Shown here: in pieces, positions 37,121 through 46,252 of the stretch | How the letters are laid out: each line of letters begins with the position of its first letter | Numbering within the stretch: position 1 is the first letter of the stretch | Origin: Roseospira visakhapatnamensis | Lineage (GTDB): Bacteria > Pseudomonadota > Alphaproteobacteria > Rhodospirillales > Rhodospirillaceae | NCBI RefSeq assembly: GCF_014197915.1 | Contig: NZ_JACIGK010000021.1 | Coordinates: 24,324 to 88,323 of the forward strand | Direction: 5' to 3' | Length of the DNA stretch: 64,000 nt | The notes under the pieces: model-generated | Database searches by the model: none | What the model was told of the DNA's origin: nothing | Seen by the model: only the letters and a program-made list of their open reading frames with translations | Position numbers and translations under genes: made by a program

Positions 37121-37753
37121 CTATGCGGCCGCCGCCAGGGCGTCCCGGGCCTGCCGGGAGATGGTCGTCCAGTCCTTGTCGGCGATCTGCTGCTTGGTGG
37201 CGAGCCAGGAGCCGCCGATGAACGCCACGATCGGCAGCGCCAGATAGTCGTTCATGTTGCCGAGCGAGACACCGCCGGTCGGGCAGAACTTGACGCCGAA
37301 GCTGGCATAGGGACCGGCAAGGGCCTTCAGGAACGTCGGCCCGCCCATGTCGCCCGCCGGGAAGAACTTCTGCAGCTTGCAGCCCAGCGACAGGCCCTGT
37401 TCGACTTCCGAGGGCGTGGCGATGCCCGGCACGAACGGAATGCCGGCCTTCTGGAAGCGGGCGATGGTGGCCGGGTTGAGGCCGGGCGCGAGGCCGAAGG
37501 AGACGCCGGCGTCGATGGCGCGGGTGGCGTTCTCCTCGGTCACCACCGTGCCCGCGCCCAGCAACATGGTCGGCAGGGCCTTGGCGATGTTGGTGATGGC
37601 GTCCGCCGCCGCGGCGGTGCGGAAGGTGATTTCGATGATGTCGATACCGCCTTCGAGCAGCGCCTCGGCCAGCGGCACGGCGTCGTTGGCGTCGTCGATC
37701 ACGATCACCGGCACGATGCGGCGTTTGGTCAGGTCTTCAAAGGATGCAGGCAT
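37121..37753 (-). CDS. eda: 2-dehydro-3-deoxy-6-phosphogluconate aldolase
   Basis: A 210-residue class I aldolase. The Schiff-base lysine is K129 in KLQKFFPA, with Glu41 and Arg45 in DIIEITFRT, and GAGTV and KFCPTGGVS for phosphate binding. It cleaves KDPG to pyruvate and glyceraldehyde 3-phosphate, the last step of the Entner-Doudoroff route. It is the last gene of the minus-strand dctPQM run, 117 nt after dctM, and completes the sugar-acid pathway begun by the divergent genes. Confidence 0.94.
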   Translation of the reverse strand: MPASFEDLTKRRIVPVIVIDDANDAVPLAEALLEGGIDIIEITFRTAAAADAITNIAKALPTMLLGAGTVVTEENATRAIDAGVSFGLAPGLNPATIARFQKAGIPFVPGIATPSEVEQGLSLGCKLQKFFPAGDMGGPTFLKALAGPYASFGVKFCPTGGVSLGNMNDYLALPIVAFIGGSWLATKQQIADKDWTTISRQARDALAAAA

Positions 37754-37870
37754 GGTGCGAGTCTCTTTCTCCGTTTGGATGGGATCATGGGTTTCCTGAA
37801 GCCCCGTCGCCCGTGTTCGCGGGCGGGTGCCGGGATGCGCGGTGGGGACCGGCGTCCCGGCGCCATGGCC

Positions 37871-39154
37871 TCAGAGTCCGAAGGTGTTCACCATGAACAT
37901 GGTCAGGTCCGGCACGTAGGTGATGAGCAGCAGGCAGACGAGCATGGTAATCAGGAACGGCACCAGTCCGCGCGCCACCACGCCCAGCGTCGAATCCCCG
38001 ACACGCGCCGCCACGAAGAGATTGATGCCGAGTGGCGGCGTGATGAACCCGATGGCCAGATTGACCACCATGATCAGGCCGAAGTGGACCGGCTCGATGC
38101 CGAACGACATGGCGACCGGGAACAGGATGGGCGCCAGCACCAGAATGGCCGGCGTCGTGTCCATCACGCACCCGACCATGAGCAGAAGCATGTTGATCAT
38201 CATCAGCAGGAGAATGGGATTCTCGGTCAGCTGGATCATCATCTCCGACACCTGAACCGGCACCTGCTCGATCGTCAGGATGCGGGTGAAGGCCGACGCG
38301 CAGCCGAGAATCACCATGGTCGTGCCGGTGGTCGAGCAGGCCGTGCCGATGGACCGGAACAGGGTCCGGAGGTTGAGTTCGCGGTGGACGAACGCGCCGA
38401 TGAAGAAGGCGTAGCTTGCCGCGACCGCGGCCGCTTCCGTCGGCGTGAAGACGCCCCCGTAGATGCCGCCCAGGATGATGATCGGGTTGATCAACGCCCA
38501 CTTGGCGTCCCACAGGGAGTGCCCGGTGTGACGCCACGAGAACGGCTCGTCGAGGCCGCGCCATCCCCTGCGCTTGCTGTAGATGTAGCACCAGCTGATC
38601 AGCGCGAACCCGATCAGCATGCCGGGGCCGAACCCGCCCAGGAACATGTCGCTGATCGACGTGGACGTGGACACGCCGAAGATCACCATGGGGATGCTCG
38701 GCGGGATGATGACGCCGATCGATCCGGCGGTGGCGATCAGGGCCAGCGTGAACGACTTGGTGTAGCCCGCCTTCAGCATCGTCGGCACGACCATGCCGCC
38801 GACGGCGGCGACCGTCGCCGGCCCCGAGCCGGACACGGCGGCGAAGAACATGCAGACGACGACCGTCACGATGGCCAGGCCCCCGGTCATGCGACCGAAG
38901 AAGCAGTTGGCCGCCTCGAGGATACGGCGCGACACGCCGCCGGCCCCCATCAGTTCACCCGCCAGGATGAACAACGGGATGGCCATGATCGGGAAGGAGT
39001 CGGTGCTGGTGACCAGCGTCTGGGCGACGAAGCCCGGCGACAGGGTCTGGCCGACCAGGATCGCGACCACGGAGGCCATGCCGATGGCGATGCCGACGGG
39101 GACGCTGAGGATGATGAACAGCGTCATGGAGAGGAACAGGGTGGCGACGACCAT
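37871..39154 (-). CDS. dctM: TRAP transporter large permease
   Basis: A 427-residue membrane protein with about 12 helices. DctM signatures include AIPLFILAGELMGAGGVSRR, VSGSGPATVAAVGGMVVP, GVIIPPSIPMVIFGV and AIGFITPPLGINLFVA. ATG 39154 lies 2 nt after the dctQ stop; a TTG at 39163 would overlap dctQ and is less likely. With DctQ and DctP it drives sodium-coupled uptake of an organic or sugar acid. Confidence 0.93.
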   Translation of the reverse strand: MVVATLFLSMTLFIILSVPVGIAIGMASVVAILVGQTLSPGFVAQTLVTSTDSFPIMAIPLFILAGELMGAGGVSRRILEAANCFFGRMTGGLAIVTVVVCMFFAAVSGSGPATVAAVGGMVVPTMLKAGYTKSFTLALIATAGSIGVIIPPSIPMVIFGVSTSTSISDMFLGGFGPGMLIGFALISWCYIYSKRRGWRGLDEPFSWRHTGHSLWDAKWALINPIIILGGIYGGVFTPTEAAAVAASYAFFIGAFVHRELNLRTLFRSIGTACSTTGTTMVILGCASAFTRILTIEQVPVQVSEMMIQLTENPILLLMMINMLLLMVGCVMDTTPAILVLAPILFPVAMSFGIEPVHFGLIMVVNLAIGFITPPLGINLFVAARVGDSTLGVVARGLVPFLITMLVCLLLITYVPDLTMFMVNTFGL

Positions 39155-39156
39155 GA

Positions 39157-39639
39157 TCAGCAATCCAGGTCGGGGTGGGTGAGGCGAACGTAGATCGTCT
39201 GCACCTCACGGATCGCGGTCAGGCCGAAGCCGACCAGCGGCGCCGCATAGAGGATCCAGATCGGCATCTGCATGGCCGGCGAATGCTGGTCGAGGATCAG
39301 CTGTCGTTCGATGATTCCCCAGGCCGTCCAGCAGATGAACAGGCAGAATCCCAGGAACAGCACGTCGCCGACGACCAGCACCCAGCGGCGCCAGCGTTTC
39401 GGAAACAGGGCCATCGCCGCGTCGATTTTTATGTGTTTGATGGACTGCGCGCCGTAACTGATCGCAATATAGATCAGCCAAACAAAAAGGTACCTGGCCA
39501 GCTCTTCCGACCACGACAACGAATTATTCATGACGTATCGCATAAAAACCTGGAAGGTGAGCACGATCGTCATGATGGACATAAGAGCGATGCTTATGAT
39601 TTTTTCGAAATTGTCCAACAAGTAGCGTAGGGTTTCCAT
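39157..39639 (-). CDS. dctQ: TRAP transporter small permease
   Basis: A 160-residue protein with four membrane helices (for example IISIALMSIMTIVLTFQVFM) and the family motif NNSLSWSEELARYLFVWLIY. The start ATG 39639 is preceded by GGGGAAAA; the frame stays open upstream but crosses the intercistronic hairpin. It links DctM to the binding protein. Confidence 0.92.
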   Translation of the reverse strand: METLRYLLDNFEKIISIALMSIMTIVLTFQVFMRYVMNNSLSWSEELARYLFVWLIYIAISYGAQSIKHIKIDAAMALFPKRWRRWVLVVGDVLFLGFCLFICWTAWGIIERQLILDQHSPAMQMPIWILYAAPLVGFGLTAIREVQTIYVRLTHPDLDC

Positions 39640-39710
39640 AATTTTTCCCCTTCCAATCGTGCCGCGCCCAATCGTCGAAGTCCGAACCGACCAATGGAGG
39701 GGATCGTCAC

Positions 39711-39740
39711 GGGACAGCCCCATGGGAGGAGGGCTGTCCC
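39711..39740 (-). promoter_or_regulatory. stem-loop between dctP and dctQ
   Basis: GGGACAGCCC and GGGCTGTCCC form a perfect 10-bp stem (11 with a flanking C-G pair) around a 10-nt loop, inside the 254-nt gap after dctP. There is no U-tract. Such hairpins after a binding-protein gene commonly protect the upstream message and give excess binding protein; that role is inferred. Confidence 0.7.
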
Positions 39741-39893
39741 GGACGACCGGTCCTGGGGCTTCGTCGTCGCCGGGCCAACCGTGTGGCACGGCCCGAGGAT
39801 GGGTCCGATGGCATCCCAGCGAACGTCCTCGCTCACGCGATCAGGGCGGCACATTCGCGGGGACGGGATCCGAAGCGTCGTGGGATCCTCGAA

Positions 39894-40880
39894 TTACTTG
39901 GCCAGAAGCTGATCGAGGATTTCGGGATGATCCATCTTGGCCTTCACGTCGTCATAGAGGTTGGCGTCGATGATCTTCTGCTGCCAGGCGGCCTTCTGCT
40001 CGGGGGAGAGCTCGGTCACGATCATGCCCTCGTCCTGGACCTTCACGAGAATCTCCTCCTCGAGTTCCTGGGAGCGCGCGCGCTGGTACGCCGTCGATTC
40101 CTCGGTCGCCTTCATGATGGCGGCCTGCTGCGTTTCATCGAGCGCGTTGAACTTGTCGAGGTTCATGACGACGATGTACGGCGTGTAGACGTGACCGGTC
40201 AGCGACAGGTACTTCTGCACTTCCTGGAACTTGTTGCCGTCGATGATGCCGAGCGGGTTTTCCTGCCCGTCGACCGTGCCCTGTTGCAGCGCCGTGAACA
40301 GCTCGGTGAACGCCATCGGCGTCGGGTTGGCGCCGAACGCCTTCCACGCCGCCAACTGCACCTCGTTCTGCATGACGCGGATCTTCATGTTGTCGAGCTC
40401 GGCGGGAACGTGCACTTCCTTGTTGTTGTTGGTCAGGTTGCGGAAGCCGTTCTCCCAGAAGGTCAGACCCTTCAGGCCCTTGTCCTCAAGGCTGGCGAAC
40501 GCCTCCTGGCCCCCCTTGCCGTCGAGCGCCGTGTAGGCGTCGTCGGGGCTCAGGAACAGGAACGGCGCGTCGAACACGAACAGGTCCGCGAACATCGTCG
40601 CCAGCGGGCTGGTGGACGAGACGCTGATGTCGATGTCGCCGAAGACGGTCGATTCGACGACGGTCCGGTCGTCACCGAGCTGGTTGTCCGGGAACAGGTT
40701 GATCGTCAACGTGCCGTTGGACGCCTCCTCGGCGACCTGCTTGAACACGAGGCCCGCGTCCTTGGCGGACAGCGACGTGACATTGGCCATTTTGAGGATA
40801 ACCGTGTCGGCGAACGCCGGGGCTGTGAACATGCTGAGCGCCAGCGCGCCGGCAAGGCTCAGCTGGGACAGGGACTTCAT
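39894..40880 (-). CDS. dctP: TRAP transporter periplasmic binding protein
   Basis: A 328-residue exported protein with signal peptide MKSLSQLSLAGALALSMFTAPAFA cut after AFA (about 24). The DctP fold is supported by INLFPDNQLGDDRTVVES, FWENGFRNLTN, the substrate-contact region MKIRVMQNEVQLAAWKAFG (Arg binds the ligand carboxylate in the family) and FTALQQGTVDGQENPLGII. The ligand is an organic acid; the neighbouring enzymes suggest a hexonate or related sugar acid. GGAGGAG precedes the start. Confidence 0.93.
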   Translation of the reverse strand: MKSLSQLSLAGALALSMFTAPAFADTVILKMANVTSLSAKDAGLVFKQVAEEASNGTLTINLFPDNQLGDDRTVVESTVFGDIDISVSSTSPLATMFADLFVFDAPFLFLSPDDAYTALDGKGGQEAFASLEDKGLKGLTFWENGFRNLTNNNKEVHVPAELDNMKIRVMQNEVQLAAWKAFGANPTPMAFTELFTALQQGTVDGQENPLGIIDGNKFQEVQKYLSLTGHVYTPYIVVMNLDKFNALDETQQAAIMKATEESTAYQRARSQELEEEILVKVQDEGMIVTELSPEQKAAWQQKIIDANLYDDVKAKMDHPEILDQLLAK

Positions 40881-41239
40881 GGGTTCTCCTCCGGATTGAT
40901 TGCGTTTGTTTTGTGCGGTCGGCACCGTGCCGGCGCGCTTCCTCTCGCCGCTCCCGGGGGAGCGGCGCCACCGCCAGACCGTCTTGACGGACTCGGGGAC
41001 CGCGTCGCATCGCGCGACGCGGTCCGCCTGCTCGGCGGCTTTGCGTTGCCGTCCCGCGCCACCCGATGGTGGGCACCAGGCGATGCATGGGACGGTGACG
41101 TCGGTGATGATGACGCGCGGCGCGACCTCGCCGTCATCGCGGCCCGGGGCGCCCTGCCCGCCGTCCGCGCGCGCCTGGGTGGACGGCGCCGTCGTGAAGG
41201 TGCCGTCCCGCAAGGGGGCTTGGATCACCGCGCCGTTCG
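40881..41239. other. structured gap between gntR and dctP
   Basis: 359 nt without a gene. On the minus strand it lies after gntR and before dctP and contains two strong hairpins: 40946-40967 (CGCCGCTCCC/GGGAGCGGCG, 2-nt loop) and 40997-41025 (GGACCGCGTCGC/GCGACGCGGTCC, 5-nt loop). Neither has a U-tract. They may end gntR transcription or structure the dctP leader. No clear -10/-35 pair was found. Confidence 0.6.
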
Positions 41240-42298
41240 TCATTTCCGCGGTCCCGCCGACGGGCCTTCCGGGCCGTGATGAAGAGAGGTCGCCTTGCGG
41301 GGCCGGCCGCGCTTCGGCGCGGGCATGCCCCGGGCCAGGCGCTCCATGGCCTCGCGGTCGCGCCGCCGGGCGGCCCACTCGCGCTTTCGCGCGGCGTCGT
41401 CGACGTAAATGCGCGGGCGCCCGCGACGATTACCGTCTACGTCTTTTTCCTCGACGGGGGTTTCGTCGACGCATTTATCGTCGACTTTTTTATCGTCATC
41501 CCCGGATTTCCGGCTGTCCTGGCGTTCGATCAGCGCATCGCTCGTATTTTTTCGTCTATTTAATTTAGACGAAACGGGCGCCATCCCGAGTCCGTTGCTT
41601 TCGCTGTACTCGGGATGGGCGCGCCGAACGCCCGTTTGCAGGGATTCACTATTCAGCTTCCAGAACGAATCCGAACTGCGGGAGATGTGTTCCTCCATCA
41701 CCGCCAGCGCGGCCTCAAGGTCGCCGGCCGCCACGAACGCGCCGAGACGTTGATGCTCGACGACGCCCTTCCTCAAATAGTTCTGATGGGAGGCCAATCG
41801 CGTTCTGAAAGCGGCCAGTTTCGACGCAATGGTCTGATACGCATCGTTCAAAAACTGATTGTCGGTACAATCAAATATGGCTTGATGAAAATCAATATCG
41901 AGTCGAAGATATTCCTGGACGTCTTCCTTATTTATCGCGGCGCGCATAAGATCATTGATTTCAGCAAGGCGCGTGCCGAGCTTATCTCGGTGCCGCTCCA
42001 CGGCAAGCTTCAACGCTCTTGCTTCCAAACAACACCGGACGTCACAAATATCGTCCAGATCCTTCGTGCTTGGCGTAAAGACACAGGTTCTTCGCTGAGG
42101 CTCCGAGATAATCAGGCCTTCTATCTGTAGCCTTGCGAACGCTTCCCGGACCGGTGTGCGGCTGACGTTCAGCCACGTCGCGACACGGGCTTCCGACAGT
42201 GTTTCGCCAAGGTGCAACACGCCCTCGACAATCATCCGGCGAAGCGTGTCTGTCGTCTGATTGACCAATGAATCGGAACGCGAAGGGATGCGACGCAT
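41240..42298 (-). CDS. GntR/FCD transcription regulator with AT-hook C-terminal extension
   Basis: A 352-residue regulator. A GntR winged helix (about 10-75; TLRRMIVEGVLHLGETLSEA then NVSRTPVREAFARLQIEGL) is followed by an all-helical FCD ligand domain (about 80-225), with acidic and His residues for a metal site (DIDFHQAIFD, VVEHQRLGAFVAAGD). Family members normally end near 230; here ~120 more residues follow. The extension has a charged stretch (SGDDDKKVDDKCVDE) and two perfect AT-hook cores: RRGRPRIY (near 293) and KRGRPRKA (near 331). It lies between the two arms of the sugar-acid cluster and probably controls both. Confidence 0.9.
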   Translation of the reverse strand: MRRIPSRSDSLVNQTTDTLRRMIVEGVLHLGETLSEARVATWLNVSRTPVREAFARLQIEGLIISEPQRRTCVFTPSTKDLDDICDVRCCLEARALKLAVERHRDKLGTRLAEINDLMRAAINKEDVQEYLRLDIDFHQAIFDCTDNQFLNDAYQTIASKLAAFRTRLASHQNYLRKGVVEHQRLGAFVAAGDLEAALAVMEEHISRSSDSFWKLNSESLQTGVRRAHPEYSESNGLGMAPVSSKLNRRKNTSDALIERQDSRKSGDDDKKVDDKCVDETPVEEKDVDGNRRGRPRIYVDDAARKREWAARRRDREAMERLARGMPAPKRGRPRKATSLHHGPEGPSAGPRK

Positions 42299-42385
42299 AA
42301 CCTCCCCAACTCCTCAACCGGTGGGACGCGTCAATTCGGGAAGGTTGTCGAAGTAAACCTTCCCTCATTTTCCAGCGAACAACTG

Positions 42386-42422
42386 GCATACTACCTCATT
42401 GACCGTCGGTATGCAAGTATGC
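42386..42422. promoter_or_regulatory. candidate GntR operator in the divergent region
   Basis: Three hexamers occur in 37 nt: GCATAC (42386), GTATGC (42409) and GTATGC (42417). The first two form an inverted pair, the last two a direct pair. They lie in the AT-richer 219-nt gap between the divergent gntR and gluconokinase genes, where an FCD regulator would be expected to bind. Confidence 0.5.
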
Positions 42423-42517
42423 TAATTGCTGACGCCATAACCCGAGACGCGTCAAGGCATCAGGTCCGGTCGGTCGAGGGGGCGAACACCAAGGCGCCAC
42501 CGGTAGCGGATGCGGCC

Positions 42518-44050
42518 ATGACAGAGTTGCTGTGGATCGGAATTGATATTGGAACAACGGGCGTTCGGGCGGTCTGCTACAGGCCCGATGGCACGTCGGT
42601 CGCGGCGGCGACGCGGCAGTACGGCCTGAACGCGCCCCATCCCGGATGGGCCGAGCAGGATCCGGCGGACGTCACCCGGGCGGCCATGGAGGTCCTGCGC
42701 GAGTTGTCGGCGACCCTGACCGCGAAGGGGCTGAGGCCGGACGGTCTGGCCATCAGCACCGCCTTCCACACCGGCATCGCCTACGAGTCCGACTGGCGCC
42801 CGGTCACGGGCGTGATGACCTGGGCCGACATGCGCAGCGGCCAGGCCGTCCAGGACCTCAAGGGCGATTTCGGCGACGTTCTGGCGATCTACCGGCGCAC
42901 CGGCTGTCCGGTGAATCCGATCTATCCCATGACCAAGATCGCCTGGATGCGGCGCGAGCGCCCGGACCTGCTGGCCAAATCCACGCGGTTCGGGTCGATC
43001 AAGGATCACATCTTCCGGGTCCTCACCGGCGAATGGGTGGTGGACCGCTCCATCGCCAGCGGGTCAGGGCTCTACAACCTCTTCAAGGCGGAGTGGGACC
43101 GCGACCTGATCGCGTATCTGGGTATCACGCCGGACTCGCTGCCGCCGATCGTCTCCACCTCACACAGCGCTCCGCTGACCCCGGCCGTCGCGACGGCGAC
43201 GGGGCTCCCGGCCGGTCTTCCGGTCGTGATCGGCGCCGGCGACGGCGTCCTGGTGAATGTCGGCATCGGCGCGGTGCGCCAGGGTCAGATGAGCTGCACG
43301 ATCGGCTCCAGCGGGGCCGTGCGCATGCTGAGCGCCGACCCCCTGACCGACCCCAAGGGGCGCACCTGGTGCTACAACCTGACCGACTCGATGTGGGTGC
43401 AGGGCGGCGCGATCAACAACGGCGGTATCATACTGGGATGGCTGCGCGAGCGGTTGACGCAAGCCCATCCGGAGATGGCGGACACCGCCAGCGGCGACAT
43501 CTACGCGATGATGACGCGGTGCGCCGCCGGCGCGCCCGCCGGGTCCGGTGGCCTCATCATGCTGCCGTTCCTGACCGGGGAGCGCGCGCCCAACTGGAAC
43601 GCGGACGCCCGCGGAATCCTGTTCGGCCTGACCATGGGGCATACCAACGAACACATCGTCCGGGCGGTGCTTGAGGGCGTCTGCTACCGCATGCACAGCG
43701 TCGCCGTGGCCCTGGCGGAGGTCGCCGGTCCCGCACGGGAGATCCGCGTCAGCGGAAACTTCACGCACTCGGAACTGTGGATCCAGATCCTGGCCGACAT
43801 CTTTGATCGAGAGATCACCGTGCCCGCCGTCGATGAAGGGGCGGCCTTCGGGGCCGCCGTGCTCGGATTCGTCTCGGCGGGCGTGCTCCCCGACATCTCC
43901 GCGACGGGAGACTTCATCGCCTCGAAGACAATTTACACACCGCGCTCCGCCGAGGCCGCGACCTACAAGCGGCTGTTCGGGATCTACGAGCGCGTCTACT
44001 GGAATCTGCTGCGGGAATTCACCGACATTTCAGCGTTCCAGAACGGCTGA
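42518..44050 (+). CDS. FGGY-family gluconokinase
   Basis: A 510-residue sugar kinase. The phosphate-1 loop GIDIGTTGVRAVCY opens the chain, with TWADMRSG and YPMTKIAWMRRE for substrate side, VIGAGDGVLVNVG, TIGSSGAVR and the C-terminal VSGNFTHSELWIQILADIF. The whole layout is closest to Bacillus-type GntK gluconokinases among FGGY enzymes, better than to xylulokinase. It should phosphorylate gluconate to 6-phosphogluconate. ATG 42518 matches the family N-terminus; upstream in-frame codons cross the operator region. Confidence 0.85.
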   Translation: MTELLWIGIDIGTTGVRAVCYRPDGTSVAAATRQYGLNAPHPGWAEQDPADVTRAAMEVLRELSATLTAKGLRPDGLAISTAFHTGIAYESDWRPVTGVMTWADMRSGQAVQDLKGDFGDVLAIYRRTGCPVNPIYPMTKIAWMRRERPDLLAKSTRFGSIKDHIFRVLTGEWVVDRSIASGSGLYNLFKAEWDRDLIAYLGITPDSLPPIVSTSHSAPLTPAVATATGLPAGLPVVIGAGDGVLVNVGIGAVRQGQMSCTIGSSGAVRMLSADPLTDPKGRTWCYNLTDSMWVQGGAINNGGIILGWLRERLTQAHPEMADTASGDIYAMMTRCAAGAPAGSGGLIMLPFLTGERAPNWNADARGILFGLTMGHTNEHIVRAVLEGVCYRMHSVAVALAEVAGPAREIRVSGNFTHSELWIQILADIFDREITVPAVDEGAAFGAAVLGFVSAGVLPDISATGDFIASKTIYTPRSAEAATYKRLFGIYERVYWNLLREFTDISAFQNG

Positions 44051-44095
44051 ACCGTGTCGCCCGCATCGATTCGCGCGTCCTGAAAGGGGTCTATC

Positions 44096-45058
44096 GTGGG
44101 AAGAGTATTGATCACCGCGCGGTCGGTCGCCGCCAACGCCGAGGGGCGGGCGACGCTGGAGGCGGCGGGTCATGAGGTCGTGACGCACGTCGGCGACGGG
44201 CCGTGGCCCGAGGACGAGATGCGCAAGGTGGTCGCCGGCATGGACGCGGCCATCGTGGGCCTGGATGCCGTCAGCGATGCGGTCCTGTCCGCCGGCGCGC
44301 CGACCCTCAAGGTCGTGGCCAGGAACGGCGTCGGGTACAACAGGGTCGATGTCGTCGCGGCGGCGCGCCTGGGGGTCGCCATCACCCTGGCGCCGGGGGC
44401 CAACACCGTCTCCGTCTGTGAACTCGTGTTCGGCCTGATGCTGTCGCTGGCCCGGCAGATCCCGGCCCAGGACATGGAGGTCCGCAAGGGCGTGTGGAAA
44501 CGCGCGCTGGGATGCGAACTGTACGGCAAGACGCTTGGGGTCATCGGCACCGGCAACATCGGCCGCGAGGTCATCAGGCGGGCGCGCGCCTTCGGCATGT
44601 CGATCCTGGCCTTCGACGTGGTTCAGCACCCGGAGCTGACCGACCGGCCCGGCGTGGTCTATGCGGACCGCCGGAAGGTGCTGACCGAGGCCGACTTCGT
44701 CACGCTGCATGTGCCCGTGACGCCGGACACCCGCGAGATGGTGAACGCCGAGACGCTGGCGACGATGAAGCCGTCGGCCATCATCATCAACACTGCTCGC
44801 GGCGAACTGGTCAACGAAGCCGACCTGCATCATGCGCTCACGACCGGACAGATCGCCGGATACGGCGCGGATACGTTCAGCACGGAGCCGCCCGACGTCG
44901 CCAATCCCTTGCTGGCGCGACCGAACGTGATCGTGACGCCCCATGCCGGCGCCTATACCGCCGAGTCCGTCTCCCGTTGCAGCGTGATGGCGGCCGAGGA
45001 GGTCGTGCGCGTCCTGTCGGGCCGGCCCCCCCGCTGTCCGGCCCCGGTCCCCGCATGA
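44096..45058 (+). CDS. D-2-hydroxyacid dehydrogenase of the sugar-acid cluster
   Basis: A 320-residue NAD(P)-dependent enzyme. It has GVIGTGNIGREVI, the catalytic Arg in NTARGELVNEA, Glu in TFSTEPPDV and His in TPHAGAYT. It is phosphoglycerate-dehydrogenase-like but lacks ACT domains and sits among hexonate genes, so reduction of a 2-keto acid such as 2-ketogluconate is likely. GTG 44096 follows GAAAGGGG. It differs from the similar enzyme at 11299, which has its own operator. Confidence 0.87.
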   Translation: MGRVLITARSVAANAEGRATLEAAGHEVVTHVGDGPWPEDEMRKVVAGMDAAIVGLDAVSDAVLSAGAPTLKVVARNGVGYNRVDVVAAARLGVAITLAPGANTVSVCELVFGLMLSLARQIPAQDMEVRKGVWKRALGCELYGKTLGVIGTGNIGREVIRRARAFGMSILAFDVVQHPELTDRPGVVYADRRKVLTEADFVTLHVPVTPDTREMVNAETLATMKPSAIIINTARGELVNEADLHHALTTGQIAGYGADTFSTEPPDVANPLLARPNVIVTPHAGAYTAESVSRCSVMAAEEVVRVLSGRPPRCPAPVPA

Positions 45059-45136
45059 CCGCGCCATCGAACGATCTGAGGCATGACACGCCGGCATGGC
45101 CCGCCGTGTAAGGAGACCTCAAGGAGGACGACCACC

Positions 45137-46159
45137 ATGAAAGCGCTTGTATACGCCGAGCCGTCGAAAGTAGAGGTGCGGGACGTTCCGGAGCCGAAGC
45201 CGCTCGACCAGGCCGCCAAGATCAGAATGCGCTATTGCGGTGTGTGCGGAACCGACATCGCCATCGTCGGGGGCAAGCACCCGCGCGCGACACCGCCGCT
45301 GACCATTGGCCATGAGTTCGTCGGTACCATCGAGGAGATGAACGGCGGCACGCTGGGCTTCAAGCCCGGCGACAGGGTGGTGGCGTATCCGCTGCTGTCG
45401 TGTGGCGTCTGTCGTCCGTGCCGGACGGGCACCCCTCATGTCTGCGAGACGCTGCGCCTGATCGGCATCGACCGCAATGGCGGCATGGCCGATTACGCCT
45501 GGGTTGGCGAAGACGCGCTGTTCAAGGTCGACGACAGCCTCTCCGACCGGATCGCCGCGCTGATCGAGCCGCTCGCCGTGGCCGTGCGCTCGCTGCACCA
45601 GGCGCGCTTCCAGCTTCAGGATTCGGCGGTCATCACCGGGGCCGGACCGATCGGGATTCTGACCGCCATCGTTCTCAAGAGAAGCGGCGCGTCGCGGATC
45701 GTGATCTCCGACGTGGACGACGCCCGGCTTGCCGTCTGCCGCGACCTCGGCTTTGAAACCGTCAATGTCAAGGACGCCAGCCTGGTCGATTACGTGGCCG
45801 AGACCACCCACGGCGAGGGCATGGACGTTGTCTTCGAATGCAGCGGCGTCGACAGCGCGGCCGCCGACATGACCAAGATCGCCCGCGTCGGCGGCATGAT
45901 CTGCATGACCGGCATTCACAAGGCGCCGCGCGCCGTCGACCTGCGGGATCTCAACTTCAAGGAACAGATCCTGGTCGGCTCGCGGGTCTACACCAAGCGC
46001 GAGTTCGGGCAGGCCGTCCGTTATGCCCCGCAGATCAGCGACGATCTCGAAAAGGTGGTGACCCAGGTCGTTCCCCTGACCCAGTCGGAGGGCATCTTCG
46101 AGATGATCAACGATCCGGCCGTCACCACGCTCAAGGTGCTGGTCGACTGCGCCGCGTGA
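45137..46159 (+). CDS. zinc-dependent alcohol/polyol dehydrogenase (idonate/threonine DH type)
   Basis: A 340-residue medium-chain dehydrogenase. Catalytic zinc ligands are Cys37 in CGVCGTD and His59-Glu60 in IGHEFVG. The structural zinc is held by the four Cys of CGVCRPCRTGTPHVC. The nucleotide fold has ITGAGPIGILTAI. Members oxidise L-idonate, L-threonine, sorbitol and similar polyols; the cluster favours a sugar acid such as L-idonate. AAGGAGG precedes the ATG. Confidence 0.88.
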   Translation: MKALVYAEPSKVEVRDVPEPKPLDQAAKIRMRYCGVCGTDIAIVGGKHPRATPPLTIGHEFVGTIEEMNGGTLGFKPGDRVVAYPLLSCGVCRPCRTGTPHVCETLRLIGIDRNGGMADYAWVGEDALFKVDDSLSDRIAALIEPLAVAVRSLHQARFQLQDSAVITGAGPIGILTAIVLKRSGASRIVISDVDDARLAVCRDLGFETVNVKDASLVDYVAETTHGEGMDVVFECSGVDSAAADMTKIARVGGMICMTGIHKAPRAVDLRDLNFKEQILVGSRVYTKREFGQAVRYAPQISDDLEKVVTQVVPLTQSEGIFEMINDPAVTTLKVLVDCAA

Positions 46160-46252
46160 TCGATCGGTTCGCCTGACGTCCTGTTGGCACCCGGCCCGCC
46201 GCGACCGCGCCCCCGGGTGTCGACAAGCCCGAGAGTCTGAAGGAAAATGAAC

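Noticed and set aside
42419..42517. N-terminal extension of the gluconokinase from ATG 42419
   Set aside because: The extra 33 residues precede the conserved FGGY start (WIGIDIGTTG) and overlap the operator region.
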